A stretch of DNA of 64,000 bases from NCBI GenBank assembly GCA_032358255.1, contig JAULBX010005553.1, forward strand, positions 62,001 through 126,000. Reading direction: 5' to 3'. Under the pieces are notes generated by a model. The model was not told the DNA's origin. It searched no databases and worked only from the letters and a program-made list of their open reading frames with translations. How positions within the stretch are numbered: the first letter of the stretch is position 1; every line of letters begins with the position of its first letter. Positions 45,496-57,388 of the stretch are shown in pieces. The position numbers were made by a program, and so were the translations under genes. The stretch is from Heterotrichella gracilis. Its lineage: Eukaryota; Sar; Xanthophyceae; Tribonematales; Xanthonemataceae.

Positions 45496-48400
45496 ATGGC
45501 AGCCGACAAGAGCACGTTTTTCCCTGTGGTTGTGGTGGGCGCAGGGGTGGCGGGACTGGCTGCGGCCAACGCACTGAGTAACCAACTGGGGGCGGACAGG
45601 GTGCTGGTGGTGGAGGCGGGGGGACGCATAGGCGGACGCATCAAGGAGGTAGGCGTACATTGATGCCCATGGGCCTTTTGCTCCCCACCGTATCGCAAAC
45701 TATAGACACGGGTCTTCTGGTACACACTGGATATATGAAATGAACGTAAAGTGCTAGTACTAGGCAGGGGACGATGTGCGTTGGCTGGTGCCAGGCCAGG
45801 GCAGTATCCATATGCATGCATGCATAAACATGTTTCTAGACATCGCCCGCATCGTCGGCAGAGGATGTTAACACTCTGATGCAACGCTGGACGGCTACAT
45901 TTGCGCTGATGAACGTGTTGTTGCCCGCGGCACTGAGGCAGGAGGGTCTTCTGCGCTGTATTGTGCGGCAGCCCGTAACCCTGCCTGGCACCAAGCACCA
46001 ACCCCCGCCTGCCCTGGGATAGGGTTTCACTGACGGTCAGCATCCCCACAGTGTGACCTATCTAGGGTCTCACACACTGTCAGCATGACACATGTGCCAT
46101 AGGCTAGGGCTTCAGACCCTGTCAGCGAGACGCCGTGTGCCCTACGCAAGGGTTTAGGGCCAAGATTGGGGCCCCATATCACCTGACGTTGTGTGGTGTG
46201 CCAGGTGGAAGGCATAGCCCCCTGGCCAGTGGCGCTGGGCCCAGAGTTTGTGCATGGCGCCAAGTCATCCCTCAAGGTACAGTTGAGCACCTTATATGCG
46301 CCAGATACTTCCACGCCTTCGTTGCCCCACCCGTGCATACCCTGCATGCTCCAAGCGGAGAGTTGCACCACATGCGCTTCAAGGGTGCACGGCGCATCCT
46401 GGAGTGGCCTCAATGGCGCAGTGTTTGGGTGCATGCGGGTGATGCCTCGTGCCCCATGTGACTTCCATCAGCGAGGGTGGATGCCCATGCATTTGGGGTC
46501 CATGATTTCCTAAACGGGCTGCGCCACGCAGCCCAATTCTAGCCATGCACAGAGGCCACAAACGCCTGAATATCTGACTGCATGCCCTGCGCATATGCAC
46601 TTATGTGTTGCAGTGAATGTAATTGATATCTGGTTGCATGTAGCATGGATTTTGAAATTCATTTCTGCATCAATGCAGCAGGTATTCAGTGAACCAACAG
46701 CACACCATTGGGTCCTTTTGCACATTGGGAATGAGGTAACACAGCGGCCGAGATGCATTGTGTGGTTGGTTGCAGCGCATCTTGGATGAGATGGGGTGCA
46801 CGCTGGGGGAGCACAAGTGGCCTGACCGATGGTACTTTGGATCGGAGGGGCGGATGATTGACAGCGACACCAAGGTGAGCGTGGCATATATGTGGGCAGG
46901 GGAGGGAGGAGACACAGCGTTGTAAATAGTAGAGTTGGTGTAACGTGTTGCTGGGGTATATATTGAGTACTTACTGGTGAGCTGGTTGCTGTGCGTGAAC
47001 CCACATGGTAGGGATCTTCGCTGTGCATGGCATCAGACAGGATGCACTGCTGTGCACCATGTCATTTGTTCAAGTGGAGGCTGTCCAATAAACCCTCAAG
47101 TTGATGTCAAAAGTCCTATTGCCTGATTACCAACTTCCCTCTCTCCTGCAAACTGCATGCATGTTTGCCTTTGCATTTCAGGATCCAGACGTTGAGGCTG
47201 TGAACCAATTGTTTGCCTCGGTGGGGGAGCTGCCTTACCCAGACGCTGATGTGGCGGTTGAGGATTGGCTGAGAGCGCAGGGGTGCAGCGAGCGCCAGGT
47301 GGCCATTGCAGATGCCTGCTTTGCAAATGACTTTGGGTGCTCACTCCGACAGCTGGGCCTACGGGATGTCATCAGTGAAAACAGGATGTGGGACTCGGGT
47401 AAGGAAAGTCGCATGTGCAGGGATTAGTAAGATGATGATTTGTTCTTGTCTGAAGTTGTCTGAAGAAAAATGTTTGGGCGATCCCTGTGCATGTGTCCTC
47501 GCCCATCTAGTCCTTCTCACTCATGCCAAGTAAGGAAGGCAATATACAAGAATCCACAATTGCACATGGGAGAACATGGGATGCTGCATTTGCAAGGCCA
47601 ATACTCTGGTTGCTGGGTCATGATAATTGCCCATGGGAGAATATTTACAAGGCCAATACTCCTTCAAGGTTGCTGGTTCACCATAGCCAGGCCAAGCAGC
47701 CTGCTCATGCGCACATTTCCGCCATGTCCAGGCGAAACCTACCTCCTCATGGACAGACCCCTGTCCTCCGTTGCCCACCACCTTGCCAGGAGATTAAAGC
47801 ACATCAGGCTAAACTGGGGAGTGTCGCACATCCAGCACAGTCCCCAAGGGGCAATACTACATGGCCCTGGGAAGGAAGTTGTGCGGTGTCGACATGTGGT
47901 GGTGACTGTACCGCTCAAAGTGATGCAGATGGGCAGGCCTGGGTTCGATCCTCCTCTGCCTGCTATTAAGGTGGCAGCAATACAGCGCGTGAAGATGTCA
48001 AACGCGATCAAGGTGAGGCTTTTGAGGAAATGCGTGGATCCATGCAGGGGCATGGGAAGGGCTTTCCAATGGTAAAACTCCTTGCAGTTTCTTTCTCTAT
48101 GTAAGGAGGTTTGCCTGCCGCTAGCATACGCATGAGCATGCTGCACGCGACATGCACCTAGAGGGTACGGGCAAAAGGCTTGTGCCGAGAATGCTGAGGC
48201 CGGAAATGGAAATCCACATGCGCGGCAATGGACTGCTGATGGCTGCGGGTTTGGAGCCTCAATGCACAGGATAGTAGTGCCCTTCCCTTATACAAACTCC
48301 ATATTCGGAATAAATACCACTGATCATTGACAGCGCCGCGCAGCATTTTCTTTGTTTTTGCTGTTGCAAACCACGCCATGCACCCCTGCCTGGCCCCCTG

Positions 48401-49776
48401 CACAGGTACCTGAATTCCCAGGTATCTCCACAGAAGGCATGCCACATGCAAGTGAAGCATGTAATGTGCTCAAATGGAGAAGCAAGCAACCCCATTCTGG
48501 CCCTCTGCAGGTCATCTTGGGACTGTCAAAACCCATTTGGCCTCGGGGATTCTTTGATGCGGTATGCGTGGACTGCTTCATCCCTGAATTTTGGGTCACC
48601 ACCTACCCCGCTGACACACACCCAGCGCCCCATGCCAGCTCACCGTCGCCTGCCACGACAGCACCCAGTGTGCCTGCTGGTGGTGCCACGCCAGCATCCG
48701 CCTGCATCGTTGGGTTTGTGGCTGGTGAGAGGGCTGAGTGGATGAGCAAGCTGCTGAGTCAGCAGGAGATTGTGGACAGGACCTTGGCGCAGCTGGATGC
48801 CATGTTTGGTGCGTGGCTGCATGTGGCAATGGGGATCGAAACGAAGGAACATGGGGATGTTCATTATGGCACATGGGATTGCCGTTTTGGCGCATAAGGC
48901 ATCAACAGAGGGTGACATTAAGTCTGCAAGGCAATAGAGGGTGCAGCGTGTGGTCAGTGACACAGGGTGTGGCACAAAGTGCTCTGGTACCTAGGGTACC
49001 AGGGAGGGTGTCCTCTTGGCACTGGAAATAGACATTATGGTCACCGCATAGAATCAACATTTATCTCTGGGGCTGCCAAGCATTATGCACAAAACACCCT
49101 CAGGGCATGCATGGAACCACACCAAGCAAACCCTCCAATCATTTAATGTCCCTTTGTTATCCCCCTCATACCACCCCCTTTGGCAGGAACGCCGACGGAT
49201 CCCTGTCCCGCAACATCCGCATTGGTCAAAGCCCATGTGGGCGATTGGTCGAAGGAGGCATTTGTGGGGGGTGCGTATTCCTACCCCACATTTGGCGCAC
49301 AACTGGGGGACCGGGACACAATTGGTGCTCCGGTGGGGACCACGATATTCTTTGCTGGGGAGGCAACCCACCCAGCCATCAACCCCTGTGTACAGGTGGG
49401 TGGCAATTCATCAATTGGCAGCGTTTGGCATGTAATGCAGAAGACACCCTGTCTTGATGCACACAGTGACGTGCGTGTTGTTCATTTGCTTGCTATCCAC
49501 ACCAAAACGTCGCACAGCGTAGGCGCATGTGGGCCCTCCCCCGCCCAGACTCAGGGTCCAAAAAGCGTCGTTGCATTTCCCTATGTGCGGTGTTTCAGCA
49601 ACCACACATATGGTTGACAAAGCGCATGGGGCTACCCCAGCACCACGACGCACCACAAACCCTTCTGAAAGGTTTCTTCTACCCGTATTGCCCCACAGGC
49701 TGCCATAGAGACTGGTGAGCGAGCAGCGCAGCAGGTGGCGGCGGCAGCTGCTGGGGCCCACCACAGCAGGATGTGA
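45496..49776 (+). CDS. flavin amine oxidase, probable peroxisomal polyamine oxidase
   Basis: FAD-dependent oxidase of the polyamine oxidase/monoamine oxidase fold; releases H2O2. Eight exons: 45496-45648, 46205-46276, 46776-46874, 47182-47398, 47732-48012, 48511-48808, 49187-49395 and 49699-49776; 1407 nt, 468 aa. The N-terminus has the Rossmann FAD motif VVVVGAGVAGLAAANAL then EAGGRIGGRI; next is GPEFVHGAKSSL. The middle has HVVVTVPLKVMQMGRPGFDP then PLPAIKVAAI. The C-terminal FAD segment FFAGEATHPAINPCVQAAIE closes the fold. The last three residues are SRM, a plant-type PTS1 tripeptide also found on some plant polyamine oxidases, so peroxisomal import is likely. All intron phases agree. Family certain, substrate inferred. 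An insertion rich in Pro, Ala and Thr (about residues 300-330) interrupts the usual fold. Confidence 0.87.
46018..46160. repeat. three diverged about 50-bp tandem repeats in amine-oxidase intron 1
   Basis: Three units share TAGGGTTTCAC / AGGGTCTCACAC / AGGGCTTCAGACC followed by CTGTCAGC-like sequence and a CC(T/A)A(T/C) spacer, then a final AAGGGTTTAGGG. Probably local slippage duplication of a telomere-like word. Confidence 0.6.
47559..47683. repeat. diverged direct repeat in amine-oxidase intron 4
   Basis: Two adjacent copies share CATGGGAGAA, CAAGGCCAATACTC and GGTTGCTGG(G)TTCA in the same order, each about 60 bases. The intron 4 acceptor follows within 50 bases. Confidence 0.65.
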
Positions 49777-51071
49777 CGCAAGGAGGATGCGGCCTGGTGA
49801 CAAAAAGGCCCTCATTACAGTATTTGACTTGAAATTTAAATTAAAATAAATTAAGTTAAATTAAATTAAATATTTCTCATCAACGGGGTGAGGGCCCCTG
49901 GTCTGGAGAGGCTTGCTCAGGGCTGCATAATAGCATTTAAGTTGTTTTAATGCTATATGGCTTGGGTGTGCCTGGTGTGGCATGGTGGGATTGCCTTGCA
50001 TGCGACACACGGTTTGCCTAAGGCGGTCCAAGTGGTTTGACAGGGCAGGCAAGGCGCCTAGGCGAGCTCAGCTTGGCATAACCTCTGCTGCTGGCCAGTA
50101 CTACCTGCCTGAAAAATAAGGGGGGAAGCATGCGTGCTTTGGTACAGCTGCTGCGGCTGTCCATGTCAGGCAGTGTCTTCAGGGAGCAGTTTTTGGGTGC
50201 CGGCAGTGGTGCTGTTGGTCACAGCTCTGCTCTCTGGCAGATGTGGGGGACAAGTGGGACGACGTGAAGGGGAGATGAACTGTTTATCGTTAAGTTTATG
50301 AGACTATTCACTGTACGGACCTTGTACTAACAGTGCAAAAGAGTGTCGCTTTGGGTCTTGGGACACAAGCAGCATGGCATGGGATATTGCAACCTCCCTC
50401 TTGCAACCCTAGGGTTTTTGAAGGTGCAGTGGAAGCTACCATTCCAGAACTGTAGTCATGGCCAGCACAACACACAACCGACTTTGCTTCGGTGGTCTAT
50501 ACGCAGCACCTAGAGTGCTTTTACAGTGGTCACAAACTCACCGATTCGACCGCCCAGGGCGGTGGTCCATTCAGTTGGCAGGCCAGTTGATCGTCACCTG
50601 TGCGTGTTACAACTAGACAGAGCCCAAACTGCAATTTGGGCCCATGGGCCCCAGGGCCGCGCTGATTAGATCCTTTGACAGACTGTTCTATGCACAGTAC
50701 ACGCTATTGCTCATAAAATTCGAGTAGACTCCTAGCAGGCAAGTATTGAACGGAGTTTGGAAGCCCGCCCACTTGCATGCATGCATTGAGCTTTTGAAAC
50801 TTCAACATGCGCCCTTAAAAGCAACATGCGGAGAAAAGACGGTGCCCCTTCGTCACCCTTTGACTTTTTTTTACAATTTCTTAGTTGTAGCCCACCTTTC
50901 CTCCCCCCATCAACCGTGCCCAACTGCAGCACGGCCTGCCTAGCCGCAACAAACGGATAGGCCTGTGGCACTGAACGACCGCGGGCGCATACCGCGGTAC
51001 AACCAATTCAGTTGATATAGCCAAGCCTCTGAAGCAACCTGCGCACTCCCGGATCGTAAGTGGGACAGGAG
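49777..51071. other. intergenic region between amine oxidase and the copper radical oxidase
   Basis: About 1.3 kb. Contains an AT-rich TTAAA-type microsatellite (about 49,831-49,875), an ACCGCCCAGGGCGGT palindrome near 50,558 and a TGCATGCATGCA run near 50,775, 300 bases upstream of the next start codon. No exon seen. Confidence 0.5.
49831..49875. repeat. AT-rich (TTAAA)n microsatellite
   Basis: About nine imperfect TTAAAT/TTAAA units just downstream of the amine oxidase stop, in an otherwise GC-rich neighbourhood. Confidence 0.9.
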
Positions 51072-54000
51072 ATGCGTCCCAGGGGCATCAGCAGGAGCTC
51101 TGAGGGAGGACCTGCTAGGTGGTGGTGGTGGCAGCTGCTGGTACTGGTGGCGTGCCTAGGTGGGGCTTTAGGGTTTAGGGTGTCACTAGGTGGGCCTGGC
51201 TATAGCCAGGCACACTCTTCGTACTTTTCCATCAGCTTGCATACACGTGCAGCTTGGCTTGACCTGTGGCAATCACCTGTTGTCGGGCCGCAAGTGTTTG
51301 CACCCACCGGTGTTTCAGACAGATGTCCCTTCCTGTTCTACTGCCACGCACAGTTCTGCTACCTATTTAGACGTGCAACGCACAGTTCTGCTACCTATTC
51401 AGACATGCTTGACGCACGTGTGACTGTATAAAATGCAGGTGTGTCACAAGGACAGCTTGACTCTCCACCGCCACCCTCCCCACCACCAGCACCTCCCTCA
51501 CCTCGTCCGCCCCCTTCCCCGCGGCCGCCACCACCACCACCACGCCCGCCACCGTCACCACCACGTCCACCGCCATCACCACGGCCCCCGCCACCATCAC
51601 CACGCCCACCACCATCGCCGCGCCCTCCACCTCCATCTCCACGGCCGCCACCACCACCGCGACCCTCACCACCACCACCACAACCACCACCTCCATCACC
51701 ACGGCCGCCGCCACCACCGCGCCCCTCACCGCCACCACCACAACCACCAACCCCATCACCACGCCCGCCACCATCACCACGCCCACCACCATCACCACGC
51801 CCACCACCATCACCACGTCCGCCACCATCACCACCACCGCCGCCACGCCCACCGCAATCCCCACCCCCGCCCCCATTCCCACCCCCCTCCCCACCAAACC
51901 TCTACCCAGGGTCTTGGACCCTCCTGGGCAAGTGGGCAGGCGCAATCGGGATCCACGCCGTCACCTTCCCCGGCACCCCCCACGTGCTGTTCTTTGAGCG
52001 CAACCACACCACCTCGGCCAAGAATGGGACTGTGCTGTACCCTGGTAACCAGTGCCTGCTGGTAGGGGCGCGCTGGGGATGGGAAATGAGTGTTGTGAAT
52101 CCCCGCAGTATAATCCGGTGTATGTCCAGGGTGTACTAAAAGTGGTGTACTAAATTTGTCACATTACATGCGTGCCCCCAGAGGGATGCATCTAGTGACA
52201 GTAGCCCAACGCCAGGCATTCCTAAAAAACGTGTGGATTCAGTTAACTAAATCCCCGCACTTAAATCCGGTGTATGTCCAGTGTGGTGCGGTGGGCTGGG
52301 GTGTGGGCCCCAAACATGCAATCCCCATTCCCGCCACCAGCACCACCACCACTACCATGCCGCAGGCTTTGAAGCCCCCCAGCCACTACCACCATCTTAC
52401 ATTATTTTAGAAATTACTTTTTAACTTAAAGGGGACAATATTTCAGTTGATTAAATTGCTCCAGGCCGGACTAAGGGTTAAGGCTGTGCCGCACCACCAC
52501 CACCACCTGGCTGACCCCTCCTCTCGCCCCCTTGCCCCGCAGAACCTTGAGAACCTGCAGTACGAGCAGGGCTCGCTGTTTGACTACACCACCGCGCAGT
52601 TCATCCCCGTCCACATGCAGTACACGGCATTCTGTGCGGGCCACGCCCTCACGCCGGCTGGAGCAGCGCTGGTGGCAGGGGGGAATGGAGCGGTGAGTCG
52701 ACAGGAACATGGCGTTATTGAAGCCACGAATGGCAATCTTGCTGCCATTCAATCATGCCTGTACCACAGCAATAGGTCACGTACGTCATTGTGTTACATC
52801 TGGCGGAACGGGGGCTGTTAATATTTACATTGCATGTGGACGGCTCAGCTGGGGTACTTTTCCAATGCTTGCACATACTTCCATGTTCTCCTCGCACCAT
52901 TAAGGGTGGCAGTCCTGATGCCCCACCACCACCAGTACTCCACACCTGGCGCAAATAGCGTACAGGCATGTGCCCTACCACATATACATACATTCACTAC
53001 AGAACATAACACGTCCAACCTTGGCTCACATGCGCATGGCCACATAGCAGCATCACGTCTAAACCCTAAACCCTACATTGTCTGTTTACCAACAGCTGCC
53101 TGGCATGTATGCAGACCAGCAGCTACTTTGCGAACGGCCTATCAGCCCTACAGCTGTTTTCAGCAGACTCCCAGTGCGACACCTGCACCGGGTCAGCCAA
53201 AACCCTACCAAAGCTGTCCGCCCCGAGGTATTACCCTAGCATACTCACATTGCCTTCGGGCAAGATGGCCATTATGGGTGGATCCAGGGTCCCAGTCACC
53301 ATCATTCCAACCATCGACCAGACTCTGAACAGCCCCAGCGTGGAGATTTTGGACCCCGTCACAAGTCAGCTCACAAATCTGGGAGAGGTGCCCTGGCTGG
53401 TGGATTCCTGGCCCATCAATTTGTACCCCTACGCCACAGTGCTGCCGGGGGGTGCGGTGTTGATCATTGCAGGTGGGGTCACCACCCATCAACTGAAAGC
53501 TAGCAATGGCAAATCCCAATCCCTCGTCAGGCCCATGCAGCGCCCTCAATAGCTGGCGTGCAACCCGTCGTCCTCTAAGCATTAACCCAACACTCCGCTG
53601 CATCAATCTGTCACCCTCCTCGTGCTTACATTGAAGCACTCCTTACTCCCCACCCTGCTTACTTCCAAGTCCTGCCTGCAGGCAAGCTCGTCCAGATCCT
53701 GAGCCCCGACACTTTCCTCAAGGACCCAACCTTCCCTGACCTCCCCAGCCTGACGGTGTGCGTCAACTTCCCTCAAAGCGCCGGCATCACCCTACTCACC
53801 TTGGACCCCTATGCTTCACCACCCTACAAAGCAGAGGTGAGTGCGAGCGGGTGCTGGATGCAGTGGCACACACTCCAATGTAGGCTCTGCAAGGCTGAAT
53901 GCTGATCCACCTTTGTGCCAAACAGCAAATAATAATAAAAACAATAAGGGACTGCAAAGCTGTACGTAGTATCCTGTGCACCACATGAGCGACAAATGTG

Positions 54001-56685
54001 CAATGCGCATGGCCTCAGAGTGCCCATCCGATGGTAACGTTGTTCTGGTGTCAGGCTAGTACAAATGCGGGTGCAGTAGTACCCCTTGGTTACGGCATTA
54101 ATCGCAGGTGTCACCCATCCCATAGCGCTATCCCTGGATTGACATTCCCCTCATGACCATGCGCCCCTTGCAGGTGTTGGTGGTGGGTGGCAGCACCGCC
54201 GACTTCCCGACAAAAAACACCCCTGCCTCATCCTACTCCTACAGGTATGTAATTTAAATTGAAGACTATGTAATATCACTGTTGAACACGGGACATTGCC
54301 TGATCATGTGCGTCATGAAAGGTCACAAGCATTGCATTGCATGTGCGTCATGCGCGCACACCATATGGAATCCAGCTCATTACATCACCGCATGTGCATG
54401 GGTCCAAGTTTGTGGATAACCAATTGAGTTGTTTTGTATTGATCAATGCGTAAATTCCTTAATACTTTAAATATAACACACCCACATGCATGCGTGTCCA
54501 AGTTTGTTTATGGGCGCATCGCATGGCCACATCACATGTGCCCCATATGTGCCCGCAGGCTGGACATCACATCAGCCATAGCACCAGGGGGCGCAAGCAA
54601 TGGATCAACCCCGGGGACATGGCAGCCTGCTCTGATGCCCGCCAGGAGGGTGTTTGGGGATGCAATAGTGTTGCCGGGCGGGAGCGTTTTGGCAATCAAT
54701 GGGGCTGCAGAAGGTACGCTGCTGCTGGGGTGCTTCGTTTTTAGTTATTTGCACATAATTATTGGTGCTGAATTGATGCGTGAGTGTCACAAGGCGTCTA
54801 GTCGCAGACTGCAGTGGATACCTCCTCACCCCAACCCCCTGGCGCCTGACCCCAAACCCCGTCCCTGCCATTGCCATTGCCAGGGTATGGAGGAGGGAGC
54901 TACAACAACCTCCAAGCCACCAAGTTCACACGAGGCCCCGCGCTGTACGATCCCAGCACAAACACCTGGGGATCCCTGTTGGCTGATTCCGGGATTGCCC
55001 GCGGGTACCACTCGGTGGGGATGCTGCTGCCCACAGCTCAGGTGAGGATGGGGTGCCTTGCTGGCGGGGCACCGGCTCCTTGATTTGACCATTGCCGAGC
55101 CCACACCTGCCAACACTAACCATCTTGTAGTGCATGCCAGTGTTTAAATTGAACACTGTCTAGCTGAGGTACATTTGGTAGGTCTACAGCTCGAGTGCTT
55201 TGGGTCAACCTTTCCATTTAATATCTCTTTGATTTGAAGCCTTTCAGGGGTTATTTTTGGAACCAATACAATTCCACCAGCGCTGCTATGTTTTCCTCCC
55301 CTTCACACCCTTCCCCCACTCCAGGTGCTGGTGTCAGGCAGCGAGACCACCCGTGAAACCAGTGCACAGCTGTATGACCCGCCCTACCTAAGCACGGGTC
55401 TGCCACGCCCGGTCATTGCCGCGGCCCCAAATTGGGTGACCTGGGGGTCCACATTTGAGGTGCAATTCAGCGGGGTGACTTGGGACCCTGCAGTGGATCG
55501 CGTGGTGCTGCACCGCTACTCGTCCGCCACCCATGTCACGCACTTTGATGAGAGACAGGTGAGGGGAAGCAAGGATGATGCCCTTCTGAAGTAGAGTATA
55601 TCAATCTATGCAATGAATAAATTCAATATGTTTGTAGTACATATAACATGCATTCCCGCCTGAAAACAAAATTAGCGGACATGTATTGTTTTCTAAAAAT
55701 ATACATTCACTGTTATTCACTATTTGTACAAATGCACATCATGAGTTGTGTATGATTCTCCTGATGTCCTGAGCAACATATTCTGCAGCCCACAGCCATG
55801 CGTGCATGTAACACCCAATGCCTTTTGCAGGTCATCCTCCTTGCCAACCTCACCAGCGCCACCACCCTGCAAGTCACCTCCCCTCCCGACGCCACCATCG
55901 CCCCCCCTGGCTACTACATGCTCTTCCTGGTATCCACCGGAGTGCCATCCATCGCCATCGACATGCTGGTCAATGACGGGTCCAGCCCCCCAGACGCCCT
56001 CAAGGCCCCAAACCCACCCATCCCCGATGGGATCTACACCATTTTCCTGGCGGGTGGCAGCGCGTGCGCCAACAGCAGCCTGGCGTTGACGTCCATGGCG
56101 GCATGCGGGGCGGTCAGCACGACCCTGAGCTTGCAAATGGGGAATGTGAGCAGCGATGCAGGCCAGGTGCCCCTCACTCAGAGCTGGCTCATTCGGCGGG
56201 TGCCGGGGACCAACGACTCCTACCATGTGCAGGCAATGGCGCGATCGGTGGCGTGCTACAATTACCTCACGTCAGGCTCGCCCCCCTCTTGCAGCAACAC
56301 ACCCTCGCTGTTCTGGTACGATGACGATTCAGGGCTGCAGCGCATCCGGTTGCTGAGATCCCCAGCCTCCCCATCAAGCCCAGATGTTGTTGGAAACCCT
56401 CTCCCAGGGACCAACATGGGTGTTTTCTCCCTGGGGATCCAGAACTCTTTCAACCGAAAGTGCGCTGCACGGTTCCTCACCGCATCGCAGTGCCAGTCTG
56501 GCAAGACCAATGCGGTGGCGTACCAATCCCTGGTCAGCAGCAGCGGCATGTCCTGGTTTTCCCTGACCTACCTCGCTCCCCCTCCAGAGGAAGTAGTGGC
56601 GGCAGGGGAGTGGCGATCGCAGTGCGGGGATGCGGATTACAATCCCAAGCTTGCTGGTGGGCAGAGCGGTCAGACCGGGGAGTGA
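51072..56685 (+). CDS. secreted galactose/glyoxal-oxidase-type copper radical oxidase on a proline-rich stalk
   Basis: Predicted extracellular copper radical oxidase (aldehyde or alcohol plus O2 to H2O2). Ten exons: 51072-51159, 51439-52061, 52543-52692, 53115-53472, 53682-53836, 54174-54244, 54559-54713, 54884-55041, 55325-55558 and 55831-56685; 948 aa. It starts with a basic, then hydrophobic signal segment (RWWWWQLLVLVACLG). Residues about 37-178 are almost purely Pro, Ser and Arg (PPPSPRPPPSPRP), like hydroxyproline-rich wall proteins. The oxidase follows with all the hallmark sites: FCAGHAL (Cys of the Cys-Tyr cofactor, about 267), PRYYPSILTLPSGKMAIMGG (cofactor Tyr, about 324), RGYHSVGMLLP (axial Tyr and His ligand, about 575) and ATHVTHFDERQ (second His). 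About 210 C-terminal residues, Cys- and Trp-containing (QSWLIRRVPG, YNYLTSG), form an extra domain, perhaps beta-trefoil-like. The substrate is not determinable. Confidence 0.88.
51476..51890 (+). repeat. low-complexity CCACC/CCGCC tract encoding the Pro-Ser-Arg stalk
   Basis: About 415 bases of degenerate nonamer to dodecamer units (CCACCATCACCACGC type) coding for PPSPRP repeats. It creates long artificial open frames on both strands (His-rich on +, Val/Met-rich on -) that are not genes. Confidence 0.95.
52098..52290. repeat. direct repeat in copper-oxidase intron 2
   Basis: AATCCCCGCA followed by AATCCGGTGTATGTCCAG occurs at about 52,098 and again at about 52,250, a period near 151 bases. 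Probably an old tandem duplication within the intron. Confidence 0.7.
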
Positions 56686-57388
56686 CTCGCTGGGAACTTG
56701 GTAAACAGCTGTTTAGATGAAAACAGGTGGTACGGTGGGGCCAGGGCCTGGCTGCTAAATTAGATTATAGGTTGTATTAAATGATAGGTTGGATTTCACT
56801 GGTAAATATGGTGATGTTAAAGCTCAAGTTGTCAATGAAAGTAAACAGTTTTCCTTCAAGTTCAGACAGTGTCACAAAAATTAAGCTGCAATATACGGTA
56901 TGTTTGTTTCACCTTCCCCCAGGGATACTACCTTCCACCTGGGACTCCATAAAGGCATGTTCTCAGGAGATTAATAGGCTATTGCTATCTTTTTACCCTT
57001 GGCGATACCCACAAATTGTGGGCCGCAGCAAATCGCTCTGTCCATTTGATTGCAACACCTTTCCTGTTTAAAATTCACTGACTATTTTTTGCCAAGGAGT
57101 CACTCGAGCAACATTTGCAGCGCATTGCCCCATCATGCATGTTACCGTGCAAGCCAGGCGGTGGTTTCCAATTCCCTTGTCGCAATGCCACTAGCAAGAA
57201 AATGTCTGACTATTGATATTACTGCGTGTGTGTGACAGTGATACGCTGTGTATACGTTACCAGCTGCATTACAAAGACACAATTCAATTGTCGGGTGTAC
57301 TCGGAGGGCACCTGGTGGTCCATTCAGTTGCCAGCTGTTTAACAACAATTTTTACTACAGCTGAGCTGTACAAAAGGGCACATTTCTT
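56686..57388. other. intergenic region between convergent copper oxidase and DEAD-box helicase
   Basis: About 700 bases, AT-richer than the flanks, holding both 3' ends. No exon or other element seen. Confidence 0.5.

Noticed and set aside
51391-52065. Long His/Arg-rich (+) and Val/Met-rich (-) frames over the proline tract
   Set aside because: They are out-of-frame readings of the CCACC repeat. The PPSPRP frame joins in phase to the signal-peptide exon and the oxidase exons.
52447-52542. Extending copper-oxidase exon 3 upstream through the HHHHH frame
   Set aside because: The CCGCAG acceptor at 52542 joins in phase to the CTG|GTAGGG donor at 52061 and gives the expected family sequence.
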